Shown: in pieces, positions 28,939-38,398 of the stretch | How positions within the stretch are numbered: the first letter of the stretch is position 1 | Layout: every line of letters starts with the position of its first letter | DNA from: an uncultured Candidatus Actinomarina sp. | GTDB lineage: Bacteria; Actinomycetota; Acidimicrobiia; Actinomarinales; Actinomarinaceae | DNA length: 64,000 nucleotides | Direction: 5' to 3' | NCBI GenBank assembly: GCA_902533795.1 | Contig: CACAND010000001.1 | Location: 324,732-388,731, forward strand | Position numbers and translations under genes: made by a program | The notes under the pieces: generated by a model | What the model saw: the letters and a program-made list of their open reading frames with translations, nothing else | Database searches by the model: none | Told to the model about the DNA's origin: nothing

Positions 28939-29397
28939 ATGAATTATAAATCTGACATAGAAAAAATGGAAGTAGCCCTACAAGAAGCAAAAAGGGCTCT
29001 TGAAATAGATGAAGTTCCTATTGGTGCCGCTATTTTTGATGAAGAGGATAAGTTAATTGCAAAAGCTCACAACAGAAGAGAAATAGACCAAGATCCAACC
29101 GCGCATGCTGAAATTCTTGTAATAAAAGAGGCATCTAAAATTTTAAAAACCTGGAGACTTGAAGGAACTACCCTTGCAATAACATTGGAGCCAGATCCAA
29201 TGTGTGCGGGTGCTATTGTAAATGCAAGAATAAAGACACTTTTATATAGTTCTCCTAATTTAAAGTCAGGAGCCGCATACACCTTATATAATATTCCTCA
29301 AGATAAAAGGCTAAATCACTTTGTTGAGATAAGAGATAATATTTTGTCCCATGAATCTGAAGTTATATTATCCTCTTTCTTTGAAAGTAAGAGATAA
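28939..29397 (+). CDS. tadA: tRNA(adenine34) deaminase TadA-like
   Basis: EVPIGAAIFDEEDKLIAKAHN, TAHAEILVIKEA, LEPDPMCAGAIVNARI. Confidence 0.88.
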   Translation: MNYKSDIEKMEVALQEAKRALEIDEVPIGAAIFDEEDKLIAKAHNRREIDQDPTAHAEILVIKEASKILKTWRLEGTTLAITLEPDPMCAGAIVNARIKTLLYSSPNLKSGAAYTLYNIPQDKRLNHFVEIRDNILSHESEVILSSFFESKR

Positions 29398-29425
29398 GTA
29401 AACTTATATTTTAGATCTTTTACAT

Positions 29426-29514
29426 GGAGGGATCGCATAGTCTGGCCTAGTGCGCACGCTTGGAAAGCGTGTAAGGGTTTATCCCCTTCGAGGGTTCGAA
29501 TCCCTCTCCCTCCG
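29426..29514 (+). tRNA. tRNA-Ser(GGA)
   Basis: GGAGGGATCGCATAGTCTGGCCTAGTGCGCACGCTTGGAAAGCGTGTAAGGG...GGTTCGAATCCCTCTCCCTCCG. Confidence 0.93.
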
Positions 29515-29533
29515 CACAAAAGATTTTAAATTT

Positions 29534-29619
29534 GGAGGGATGGCCGAGCGGACGAAGGCGTTAGTCTTGAAAACTAATGTATGTATTCCATACCGTGGGT
29601 TCGAATCCCACTCCCTCCG
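29534..29619 (+). tRNA. tRNA-Ser(TGA)
   Basis: GGAGGGATGGCCGAGCGGACGAAGGCGTTAGTCTTGAAAACTAATG...GGTTCGAATCCCACTCCCTCCG. Confidence 0.94.
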
Positions 29620-29626
29620 CATGCTT

Positions 29627-29718
<92 letters not shown>

Positions 29719-29719
29719 A

Positions 29720-29793
<74 letters not shown>

Positions 29794-29821
29794 CAATTAT
29801 GTCTTTTTTAATTTGGTATTT

Positions 29822-30481
29822 TTAATAATTCCAAAGAGGTTCGGTTAGATTCCAATCTGGTGACTCACCCCATTTATTTAAATAAGTGACTTCTTCAACC
29901 GGCTTTCTTTCAGCAACACCCCATTTTCCAAGTGGATAACCTGCAGTTATTGTTGCATTTAATGTCCATCCTTTATCGGCTGGAATCCCAAGAACTTCAT
30001 ATACGTCATCTGTTTTAAAACTCATAACTGTGGTAAGGCAAGTCCCAATACCATGTCCTCTAGCAGCAAGCATTAAATTCCAAATAGCTGGATAAATTGA
30101 CGATCCAGTTGGATCATTTCTAGAAAAGGCAAGTACTAATAAAGGTACTTTATGATAGTTTTCTGCCAACCAACTTGCCGAATTACTTATCCTTTTTACT
30201 GATTCAATTTGATCTTTATCTTTCAAGTTTGATGCACCTAAATCCTCTGAATTGTTGTAAAAAGATTTCACATAATAATCCCAAGTTTCTTTATAAATGT
30301 CAGAAAGTTTTTCACGTACTTCTTTATCAGTTACAACAACAAATTTCCAATCCTGACGATTTGAGCCACTTGGTGCACGAATTGCTGAATCAATTATGGA
30401 CTTAATAACATCCTCAGGTATTGGATCTTCTTTTACTCTTCTCATAGCCCTTGTTGTATACAAAGCTTCAAATACATCCAT
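29822..30481 (-). CDS. nitroreductase family protein
   Basis: TTRAMRRVKEDPIPEDVIKSIIDSAIRAPSGSNRQDWKFVVV; HGIGTCLTT. Confidence 0.88.
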   Translation of the reverse strand: MDVFEALYTTRAMRRVKEDPIPEDVIKSIIDSAIRAPSGSNRQDWKFVVVTDKEVREKLSDIYKETWDYYVKSFYNNSEDLGASNLKDKDQIESVKRISNSASWLAENYHKVPLLVLAFSRNDPTGSSIYPAIWNLMLAARGHGIGTCLTTVMSFKTDDVYEVLGIPADKGWTLNATITAGYPLGKWGVAERKPVEEVTYLNKWGESPDWNLTEPLWNY

Positions 30482-30507
30482 GGAAATATCTTACTAAGAT
30501 TATTTAT

Positions 30508-31317
30508 ATGGAAGATAAATTAATAAAAGAAATTAAAGATGATGTTGCTTATATTTGGATTAACAGACCGGATAAAAAAAATGCATTAGATTTTGATGTA
30601 TGGTTTGGCATTCCTGACTTAATTGAAGAGATAGTAAAAAAAGAAGAAGCAAGGTGTATTTTGTTGGCAGGTAAGGGAGATGCATTTTCTGCAGGCATTG
30701 ACATAACAGTATTAATGCAAGACATGAATTTAAACGAGAATCTATCTTCTACTGCAAGTGATAGAAGAGAAACAATGAAACAAATAGAGGACCTACAAAA
30801 TGCATTTACCAGAATTGCAAATTCTCCAATACCAACAATTGCATTAGCCCATGGTTTTTGTATCGGTGGAGCTACGAGTATGGTCTCTGCTTGCGACATT
30901 CGACTTTCAACTCGAGACGCAGTTTTTTCTATAGGTGAAACAAAACTTGGACTTGTTGCAGATGTTGGAATCTTACAAAGGATGCCAAAAATTGTTTCAA
31001 AAGGAGATTTAAGAGAGCTAGCTTTCACAGGTAGAAAGTTTGATGGAGAACATGCGGAAAAAATAAGATTTGTAAGCAATACATATGAAAATGTTGAAGA
31101 ACTCCACAAAGCCGGGTTGGAGATGGCTAAAGAGATTGCTTCAAATTCAAAAAATATTGTTCAGGGTACAAAAGAAATTTTACATAAAGGGGAAGACTTA
31201 ACAACCGATCAAGCACTTGATTATGTTAGATTGTGGAACACATCCTATCTAATTTCTGACGACCTTAAAGAAGGCGTGTTGGCATTTCTTGAAAAAAGAG
31301 ACCCTGATTTTAATTAA
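30508..31317 (+). CDS. enoyl-CoA hydratase/isomerase family protein
   Basis: INRPDKKNALDF, GDAFSAGIDI, ALAHGFCIGGATSMVSACDIRLSTRDA. Internal Met start (MEDKLIKEI) preferred. Confidence 0.88.
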   Translation: MEDKLIKEIKDDVAYIWINRPDKKNALDFDVWFGIPDLIEEIVKKEEARCILLAGKGDAFSAGIDITVLMQDMNLNENLSSTASDRRETMKQIEDLQNAFTRIANSPIPTIALAHGFCIGGATSMVSACDIRLSTRDAVFSIGETKLGLVADVGILQRMPKIVSKGDLRELAFTGRKFDGEHAEKIRFVSNTYENVEELHKAGLEMAKEIASNSKNIVQGTKEILHKGEDLTTDQALDYVRLWNTSYLISDDLKEGVLAFLEKRDPDFN

Positions 31318-32290
31318 TTTTTCCAAAAGTTGAGATTGCGAACCTATCAGTCATCCCAGCAACATAATCAATAGAATTTTCAATATCATCTTCACTTTGT
31401 ATATAATTTTTTGGTAGTTCATTTTTATTTTCTATAAAATATTCGACAAGCGTTTGTACAATATTTTTACATTCTTTTCTTTGATCGTTAGTTTCTTTTC
31501 TGAGATAAACATTTTCGAACATAAACTCTCTTAATTCATTCATAATTTCTCCAATTTCAGAATCCATTACTAGTTCGTTACTATTTGAAGCTTTAAATAT
31601 TCCAGAAATCAAACTATTGATCCATTGCTTTCCAGGGGTACCAAGTTCTTTAGTAATTTTATTTGGAATATCACTAATTTTGATTACATTTGCCCTTAAT
31701 GCGTCCTCAACATCATGAGATAAGTAGGCAATCCTGTCTGCAAACCTACAAATCATTCCTTCTTGCGTGGAAGGCTTTTCAGTATATCTCCAAGGATGTT
31801 TTTCAATACCATCAATAGTTTCAACACTAAGATTAAGGTTTTCAATTTTGCTAAAAATTTTAACTGAGTTTTCAGAATGACTCCAGCCATCAGGATGCAT
31901 TTCATTAAGTATTTCTTCTCCAGTATGACCAAAAGGTGAATGACCAACATCATGACCTAGACATATAGCTTCAGTCAAATCCGGATTTAGCCCAAGGGTT
32001 TTTGAAATAGATCTTCCAACTTGAGTTACATTTAAGGTATGAGTCATCCTTGTAATAAAATGATCACCATCAGGGTTTATAAAAACTTGAGTCTTATGCT
32101 TCAGTCTTCTAAATGCTTTTGAATGAATTATTCGATCTCTATCTCTTTCAAAAATAGTTCTAAACTCGTCATGCTCCTCATGACTTAATCTACCTTTGGA
32201 ATTTTCAGAAAGCATTGCATTGGAAGATAAAGTTATTCTTTCGTTAGTTTCTCGCCATTTTCTGTCTCTAAGAATGAAGGAATCGTTCAT
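31310..32290 (-). CDS. dgt: deoxyguanosinetriphosphate triphosphohydrolase-like protein
   Basis: FRTIFERDRDRIIHSKAFRRLKHKTQVF, TRMTHTLNVTQVGRSI, LGHDVGHSPFGHTGE. Confidence 0.93.
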   Translation of the reverse strand: MNDSFILRDRKWRETNERITLSSNAMLSENSKGRLSHEEHDEFRTIFERDRDRIIHSKAFRRLKHKTQVFINPDGDHFITRMTHTLNVTQVGRSISKTLGLNPDLTEAICLGHDVGHSPFGHTGEEILNEMHPDGWSHSENSVKIFSKIENLNLSVETIDGIEKHPWRYTEKPSTQEGMICRFADRIAYLSHDVEDALRANVIKISDIPNKITKELGTPGKQWINSLISGIFKASNSNELVMDSEIGEIMNELREFMFENVYLRKETNDQRKECKNIVQTLVEYFIENKNELPKNYIQSEDDIENSIDYVAGMTDRFAISTFGKIN

Positions 32291-32306
32291 GATTTCAGAT
32301 TAATTG

Positions 32307-32852
32307 TTAAAGAGAATTTAATAAAGGAATTAAATCTTTCCATTCATTCAAATCAAGAACACCTGTTACCGGATCGTTGTATTCTCTTACAAATCTAATA
32401 ATAACTTTATTCTTTAAATTTTTAACATAATTATCGAGCTGATACGGCGCATCATCAATGTAAACATCGCAATCAATTTTCCATTTATCCTCAATGAAAT
32501 GTATTTCTTTTGTTGGAATTTTTTTTTCACCTAGCCACATCAATGTATCATGAATTGACCACCATGGCTTTGAGGATATGATAACTATTTCATGTCCCAT
32601 CTTCGATAAGTCATATAGAATTTCTAGAGAATCTTCGTAAATATCTAAATTTCTAAAAATTGACGAACCGTTTATATCTTTTGCCCATTTCCAAAAATCT
32701 ATCTCTTCTTCAAAATGAGTGAGTGGTTTTGATAAACCCCATTCGGTAATGTCTTTTTCAAGAATTTTTTTCCCAAACTCAGCTTCATACTGTGTCGTCC
32801 AACCTTTGGTGAAGTTTGCAACAACACCGTCTAAATCTACTCCAATTCTCAT
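32307..32852 (-). CDS. 5'(3')-deoxyribonucleotidase-like HAD protein
   Basis: MRIGVDLDGVVANF; IISSKPWWSIHDT; DVYIDDAPYQLDNY. Confidence 0.75.
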   Translation of the reverse strand: MRIGVDLDGVVANFTKGWTTQYEAEFGKKILEKDITEWGLSKPLTHFEEEIDFWKWAKDINGSSIFRNLDIYEDSLEILYDLSKMGHEIVIISSKPWWSIHDTLMWLGEKKIPTKEIHFIEDKWKIDCDVYIDDAPYQLDNYVKNLKNKVIIRFVREYNDPVTGVLDLNEWKDLIPLLNSL

Positions 32853-32911
32853 TTGACTAAGTTTAATTCTTCAGTGCACTATAGATGTGTAAGCTATTAG
32901 CATTTAGTAAT

Positions 32912-34435
32912 ATGGAACAAGCATTTTATAGAAAGTATAGGCCTCAAAACTTAGACGAGATGGTTGGTCAGGATGAAGCAGTAGCCCTTATTTCATCACA
33001 AATTTCGGATGATAAAATTGGTCATGCATATCTTTTTTCTGGACCAAAGGGTGTTGGAAAAACTTCACTTGCAAGAATAATTGCTAAAGAACTTGGATGT
33101 GACCCTATTTTTGATGTTTCTGAAATTGATGCTGCATCCCATAATAAAGTCGATGACATTAGAGACATGAACGAAAGCGTAAATTTTATAGCAACATCTC
33201 CTGGGAAAAAAAGAATATTTATTTTGGATGAGGTGCACATGTTATCGAATGCTGCATCTAATGCATTTCTAAAAACGCTCGAAGAGCCACCAGAGCACGT
33301 TATTTTTATTCTTGCAACCACTGAGCCTGACAGAGTAATTGAGACCATTAGAAGTAGAACAACTCAAGTTGTGTTTAAGAAAATTACGGATGAAAAAATA
33401 ATCAACGTTCTTGAGCAAATCTCAAAAGAAGAAAAGATTAATTTTAAAAAAGACATCTTACAGATCATTGCATCCTATTCTGACGGGTCACTTCGAGATG
33501 CAATTAACTTACTTGAGCAGGCAAATAATACATTTGGTTCTGGTCTAACAGTTGAGAATATTTTTAGCTTAGTTGGCAAACTAGGATCGTCAGAGATAGA
33601 TCAAATAATTGAATCGATTGAGTTTCAAGATACGAGCAAAATTTTGACTGTAATTAGAAATGCATATTCGAAAGGATTACAACCCTCCGATATAACTAAT
33701 TCTGTATCTGAATTTTTTAGAAATTTGTTTTATTTGAAATATTTACCTGACGATGAAAAACTAAAATCTCTGTCAGAGAATTTTTCAAAAAATTTAGAAA
33801 AAGCAAATGAAAAAATTTCTGCAAAGCAACTTGTAAGAATTCTTGATCTAATTGACGAAATAAATTCAACATTACCTGTTTCAAATTCTCAGCATTTAAA
33901 ACTTGAACTATTCATGATGAAATTAGTAAAGCCAGAATTTGGTTCAGACGTAAAGTCGATAGGATATAGGTTGGATCTTCTAGAAGGCCAATCAAATTTA
34001 TTACAGCCAAAATTAAATGATGAAAGTGATTTAAACGATTCAAAAAAACATACTGAGGTTAAGCCTGAATCGAAGAAAAAAGAAAAAAAATCAATAAAAA
34101 AACAATCTATCGAGGATTTTGATATATTCTGGCCCAAAATTTTAAATTCTCTGAAAGAGATACTGTCTTCAAGAAAATTTTCTTACTTGACATCAATTAA
34201 GCCTGAGGTTCGAGAGAATGGTGATCTTATTTTGTTAGTTGATAAAAATAACGAATTTCTTTTTGATGAATTAAAGAAGTCATCTGAGATAAATGACTTG
34301 GTTAAATCTGAAATAGCAAAATTGATGGGAATCGAAATAAGTGTAATTATAGAAATTAGTGAAATTACAAACAAAAGTGAAGATGGTGGGATAACAGCAG
34401 CGCAGGAAATTTTTGATGTTGAAGACTTAAGCTAA
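32912..34435 (+). CDS. dnaX: DNA polymerase III subunit gamma/tau (zinc module absent)
   Basis: FYRKYRPQNLDEMVGQ, FSGPKGVGKTSLARI, EIDAASHNKVDDIRDM, ILDEVHMLSNAASNAFLKTLEEPPEHVIFILATTEPDRV. Confidence 0.93.
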   Translation: MEQAFYRKYRPQNLDEMVGQDEAVALISSQISDDKIGHAYLFSGPKGVGKTSLARIIAKELGCDPIFDVSEIDAASHNKVDDIRDMNESVNFIATSPGKKRIFILDEVHMLSNAASNAFLKTLEEPPEHVIFILATTEPDRVIETIRSRTTQVVFKKITDEKIINVLEQISKEEKINFKKDILQIIASYSDGSLRDAINLLEQANNTFGSGLTVENIFSLVGKLGSSEIDQIIESIEFQDTSKILTVIRNAYSKGLQPSDITNSVSEFFRNLFYLKYLPDDEKLKSLSENFSKNLEKANEKISAKQLVRILDLIDEINSTLPVSNSQHLKLELFMMKLVKPEFGSDVKSIGYRLDLLEGQSNLLQPKLNDESDLNDSKKHTEVKPESKKKEKKSIKKQSIEDFDIFWPKILNSLKEILSSRKFSYLTSIKPEVRENGDLILLVDKNNEFLFDELKKSSEINDLVKSEIAKLMGIEISVIIEISEITNKSEDGGITAAQEIFDVEDLS

Positions 34436-34773
34436 TTATCTTTTAGGTTTAACTCACTCAAAGCCATAGTAATTCTTCTTGAACCTTGATTTTGTGCACT
34501 CTTACACAATTCTATAAAACTTCTAAGTTCACCTGTTCTAAATTTTTTTAATTCATCACCTGAAGATATATTTCCACTTCTTTCTCTTTCTAATAATTTA
34601 ATTTCGATTTCTTTAGCTCTTGCAAGATAGGTACTACTAACTTCAAAAAGAGTATCAATACCATCGGATATTGGAGGATTAATATGTCCCATCAAAACAT
34701 TTATGTACTCATTGATTTCATCATGAAGCTCATTAACATCTGATAAACCCTTTTTTAATGGAAATTTTTGCAT
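34432..34773 (-). CDS. hypothetical protein
   Basis: 113-aa ORF upstream of and convergent with dnaX; no family recognised. Confidence 0.6.
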   Translation of the reverse strand: MQKFPLKKGLSDVNELHDEINEYINVLMGHINPPISDGIDTLFEVSSTYLARAKEIEIKLLERERSGNISSGDELKKFRTGELRSFIELCKSAQNQGSRRITMALSELNLKDN

Positions 34774-36270
34774 TTATCTAACCTTATTTATTTTCACATA
34801 TTTCATTTTAATTACACTAACAGACACAATAAAAGATAATGCAATTATTGTTGTGGAAATAAATATGTATAAGAACTTACCAAAATTATCTATTGGTAGG
34901 AATTGAATAATTCCTAGAGTAACAAAATAAATAACTGAAGAAATTATCAAATCGCTAATCAAATTTTTATTCAGAATTTTTTCTCCATCAATTTTTAAAG
35001 TGGCTAATAAAATTAATGAATATAAAAATAAAGAAGAAATGATTATAGTTGCGTAACTAATTTCGGATTTATTTTCAGTATTCAAAATAATTAATGTAGC
35101 TAAAACAGTCGAGGAAGTTCCTACCAGAACGGGATACCAATAATTAGATTGTACATAAAATGATCTAGTAACGATTTGGTTTAATGACCATGGCAAAATT
35201 CCAAAAGCAACAATTGACATTATTGAACTAACCCGGAGAACATCACTACTATTAAATTCTCCTCTTTCATAAACAAGACTTATAATTTCAGCATTATTTG
35301 TAATAAGCACCAACACAATTGCTAGGTTCACAAAATATAATATTGCTATTTGTTGACGAATTAATTCTTTTAGTTCTTCAAATTTTTCCCTTACAAATAA
35401 ATTTGACATAGTGGGAAAACTAGCAACACCTACTGCCTGTGCCATAACGCCCACAGGTAAAATGGCGATTCTCCTTGCATATCTAAATGATGCAATTGCT
35501 CCAACACTTAACATGGAACCAAAAATTCTAAACAACTGTTCATCCATAACTGCAATTGATTGGCCAACAATTAAAGGAACTGAAACTTTAAAGTAATGTG
35601 TCAAGTCTTGAATCTTTGGTTTTATTATTTTTACATTTAGACCAATTTTTTTCAGCCCATATACTTGAATAACTATATGTCCTATAAAAGAACCTATAAA
35701 GCCACCAATGGCAAATCCATAAATTGTTGATTCCGGGGTAGAAGAATTTATCCAACCAAAGAAAATTATTGAAAGATTATATATTACTGGAGCTAATGCA
35801 GCATATTTAAACTCGCCCATGAAATATTGATAGGCCATCATGACTGCTCCAGAAAAGAAGAAAACCTGACTAAAAATTATTGGTGTAAATACTTGAACAA
35901 AAAGCTCAATATCAATTACTCCAAATATTTCACCAATTTCATATCTAAACATAAAGAAAATAATTGAAAAAATACCAAATATTAGGGTTAGACCACTTAA
36001 AAGTGAGAGAAAGTAATTATTTAAATCAACAAGTTTATCTTTTTGAATTTTGGACAAAATAGGTATTAATGTAATTGCTAAATATCCACCTGCAGAAAGA
36101 TAGAACAAAAAATCAGGAATTACAAAAGCAAGATCCAAAGTGTCTGTTGCTGACGAGACACCTGTCCATCTTGCAAGAAGAATCTCCCTAATAAACCCAA
36201 ATATTCTGCTCATCAAATAGGCTAGAGAAATAATTGAAATTGGTCCCAGCAGTTTTTTAAAGTTCCGCAT
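34774..36270 (-). CDS. murJ: MurJ/MviN-family lipid II flippase
   Basis: MSRIFGFIREILLARWTGVSSATDTLDLAFVIPDF; multi-TM MATE-like. Confidence 0.88.
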   Translation of the reverse strand: MRNFKKLLGPISIISLAYLMSRIFGFIREILLARWTGVSSATDTLDLAFVIPDFLFYLSAGGYLAITLIPILSKIQKDKLVDLNNYFLSLLSGLTLIFGIFSIIFFMFRYEIGEIFGVIDIELFVQVFTPIIFSQVFFFSGAVMMAYQYFMGEFKYAALAPVIYNLSIIFFGWINSSTPESTIYGFAIGGFIGSFIGHIVIQVYGLKKIGLNVKIIKPKIQDLTHYFKVSVPLIVGQSIAVMDEQLFRIFGSMLSVGAIASFRYARRIAILPVGVMAQAVGVASFPTMSNLFVREKFEELKELIRQQIAILYFVNLAIVLVLITNNAEIISLVYERGEFNSSDVLRVSSIMSIVAFGILPWSLNQIVTRSFYVQSNYWYPVLVGTSSTVLATLIILNTENKSEISYATIIISSLFLYSLILLATLKIDGEKILNKNLISDLIISSVIYFVTLGIIQFLPIDNFGKFLYIFISTTIIALSFIVSVSVIKMKYVKINKVR

Positions 36271-37132
36271 GTTTTGCTTTCATTTTTTCAATTAAGTTGT
36301 ATGGAATATTCAACTGATTATTCTCATATCCGAATCCTATATTTATATTAGGTTTATTCATACCGTGATAATCAGACCCACCACTTCTAAGCAAATTCAG
36401 AGTATTTGTAATTTCTTCTAGTGAGTTTGAAGTCGATTTAGAGTAACTGGAGTAATATGTCTCAACACCATCTATTCCTAGAGACTTTAATTTTTTTAGA
36501 ATTTCAAAAAATGATTCATTGTGCCAATTTTCTGAAAAAGAATAATTTTTATTACTTACCAAGGTGTGAGGATGAGCCAGAAATATTAAAGATTTAGATT
36601 CTTTAGCAACTTGAATAACATCTGTAATTTGGTTTTGATGAATTCGGGAATCACCAACTTTTCCATTACCCAAATATTTTTGAAAGGCTTCATTTAACGT
36701 ACTTACATATCCTTTTGATTTCATTAGGTTTGCAATATGAGGACGTCCTGGTACTTTTGTCTCAAAATTTTCTAATTCATCTTTCTCAATCTCGATACCA
36801 ATGTTTTTTAAATTATCTAGAATCTCATAATTTCTATTTTTTTTATCCTCTCTTATTTTGAAAAGCATTTTATCAAGAGGAGTATTCTTTTCTAAAAAGT
36901 AAATTAAAAGATGTATCCCGCTGTATGGATTCTGTGAATCAAGATCGTTCCAGCTTACACTCATTTCTACGCCAGAGATAATTTCAATTCCTTCAGCATT
37001 TACCTCAGATAAGTACTCATGATCAGTTACAGATATTGCTTGTAATTGCTGATCTTTCGATTTGCTAACAATCTCATCAATACTGTCTGTTCCATCAGAA
37101 TTTTTCGAATGAATATGAAGATCAATGCTCAT
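36257..37132 (-). CDS. PHP-domain phosphoesterase
   Basis: DLHIHSKNSDGTDSIDEIV, ISVTDHEY, FLAHPHTL, GGSDYHGMNKP. Confidence 0.88.
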   Translation of the reverse strand: MSIDLHIHSKNSDGTDSIDEIVSKSKDQQLQAISVTDHEYLSEVNAEGIEIISGVEMSVSWNDLDSQNPYSGIHLLIYFLEKNTPLDKMLFKIREDKKNRNYEILDNLKNIGIEIEKDELENFETKVPGRPHIANLMKSKGYVSTLNEAFQKYLGNGKVGDSRIHQNQITDVIQVAKESKSLIFLAHPHTLVSNKNYSFSENWHNESFFEILKKLKSLGIDGVETYYSSYSKSTSNSLEEITNTLNLLRSGGSDYHGMNKPNINIGFGYENNQLNIPYNLIEKMKAKHAEL

Positions 37133-37189
37133 TAAATCTAAGAATACTAGGTCTGTTAAATCTTTAATAAACTCATTAGAATGTTTCAG

Positions 37190-38398
37190 ATGAATTTAAT
37201 AGTACAAAAATTTGGTGGAACTAGTGTTGAGAATCCTGAAACACTAAAGATAGTTGCACAGAAAATAATTGACTGTAAAGAAGCAGGAAACGAAGTTATT
37301 GTTGTAGTTTCTGCTATGGGATCAAGCACAGATGAATTGATAAATTTAGCAAATGAACTTTCAGAAACACCATCACCAAGAGAAATGGATATGCTTTTAT
37401 CTGCTGGAGAAAGAATAACAATGTCACTATTAGCTATGCATTTAAATAATCTTGGTTACGAATCTTTCTCACTAACTGGCTCACAAGCAGGAATAACGAC
37501 TACTTCCAGACATGGAATGGCAGAAATTGAGGGCATTTCAGGAGAAAGGGTTAAAGAAGGAATAGAAGATGGAAAAATTGTAATAGTTGCTGGTTTTCAA
37601 GGAGTAAATAAAGAAACAAAAGAAATTACAACATTAGGCAGGGGAGGCTCGGATGCAACAGCTGTTGCATTAGCAGCTGCTCTTGATGCTGAAAAATGTG
37701 AAATATATACAGACGTTGAAGGAGTGTTCACAGCTGATCCAAGAATAGTTGAGAAAGCCAAGCTTATAAAAGAGATTACTTATGATGAAATGCTTGAAAT
37801 GGCCTCTTCTGGAGCGAAGGTTTTAATGGCTAGATCTGTAGAGTTTGGTAGAAGGTATAATGTACCAATAATTGTCAAACCTACGTTTAGTATTGGTGAA
37901 GGAACAATTGTAAAGGATAATGTTATGGAACAAGCCATAGTAAGTGGAGTTACACACAACGATAAAGAAATTAAATTTACTTTATTTGGGGTTCCGGATC
38001 AACCGGGTATAGCTGGTAAAGTATTTGGTCCACTTTCAGAAGCTGGTGTAATTGTCGATATGATCGTTCAGAATGTATCCAAAGACTCTAAAACTGATAT
38101 AAGCTTTACTTCACCAAGCGAACAAAAAAACGATGTAGAAACTATATTAGATAATTTATCAAGTGAATTGAATGCTGAAGGATCTGATTCTGATTCAGAC
38201 ATTGCAAGAGTTTCACTTATTGGAGCAGGGATGAAAGCTGAATCTGGAATAGCTTCGAAAATGTTCTCAATACTTGGCAAAAATAAAATCAATATCGCAA
38301 TGATTTCAACTTCTCCCATCCGGATTTCTTGTGTTGTTAGTAAGAGCGATATGCAAAAAGCAATTGACTCTCTCCATGAAGAGTTTATTGAGATATAA
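37190..38398 (+). CDS. lysC: aspartate kinase
   Basis: NLIVQKFGGTSVENPETL, TLGRGGSDATAVALAAAL, tandem ACT domains. Confidence 0.95.
   Translation: MNLIVQKFGGTSVENPETLKIVAQKIIDCKEAGNEVIVVVSAMGSSTDELINLANELSETPSPREMDMLLSAGERITMSLLAMHLNNLGYESFSLTGSQAGITTTSRHGMAEIEGISGERVKEGIEDGKIVIVAGFQGVNKETKEITTLGRGGSDATAVALAAALDAEKCEIYTDVEGVFTADPRIVEKAKLIKEITYDEMLEMASSGAKVLMARSVEFGRRYNVPIIVKPTFSIGEGTIVKDNVMEQAIVSGVTHNDKEIKFTLFGVPDQPGIAGKVFGPLSEAGVIVDMIVQNVSKDSKTDISFTSPSEQKNDVETILDNLSSELNAEGSDSDSDIARVSLIGAGMKAESGIASKMFSILGKNKINIAMISTSPIRISCVVSKSDMQKAIDSLHEEFIEI

Noticed and set aside
28832-29514. Unusual D-arm of tRNA-Ser(CGA) and (GGA) as evidence of horizontal transfer
   Set aside because: From memory, the GCCTAG-type D-arm is normal for actinobacterial tRNA-Ser; it does not support a foreign origin.
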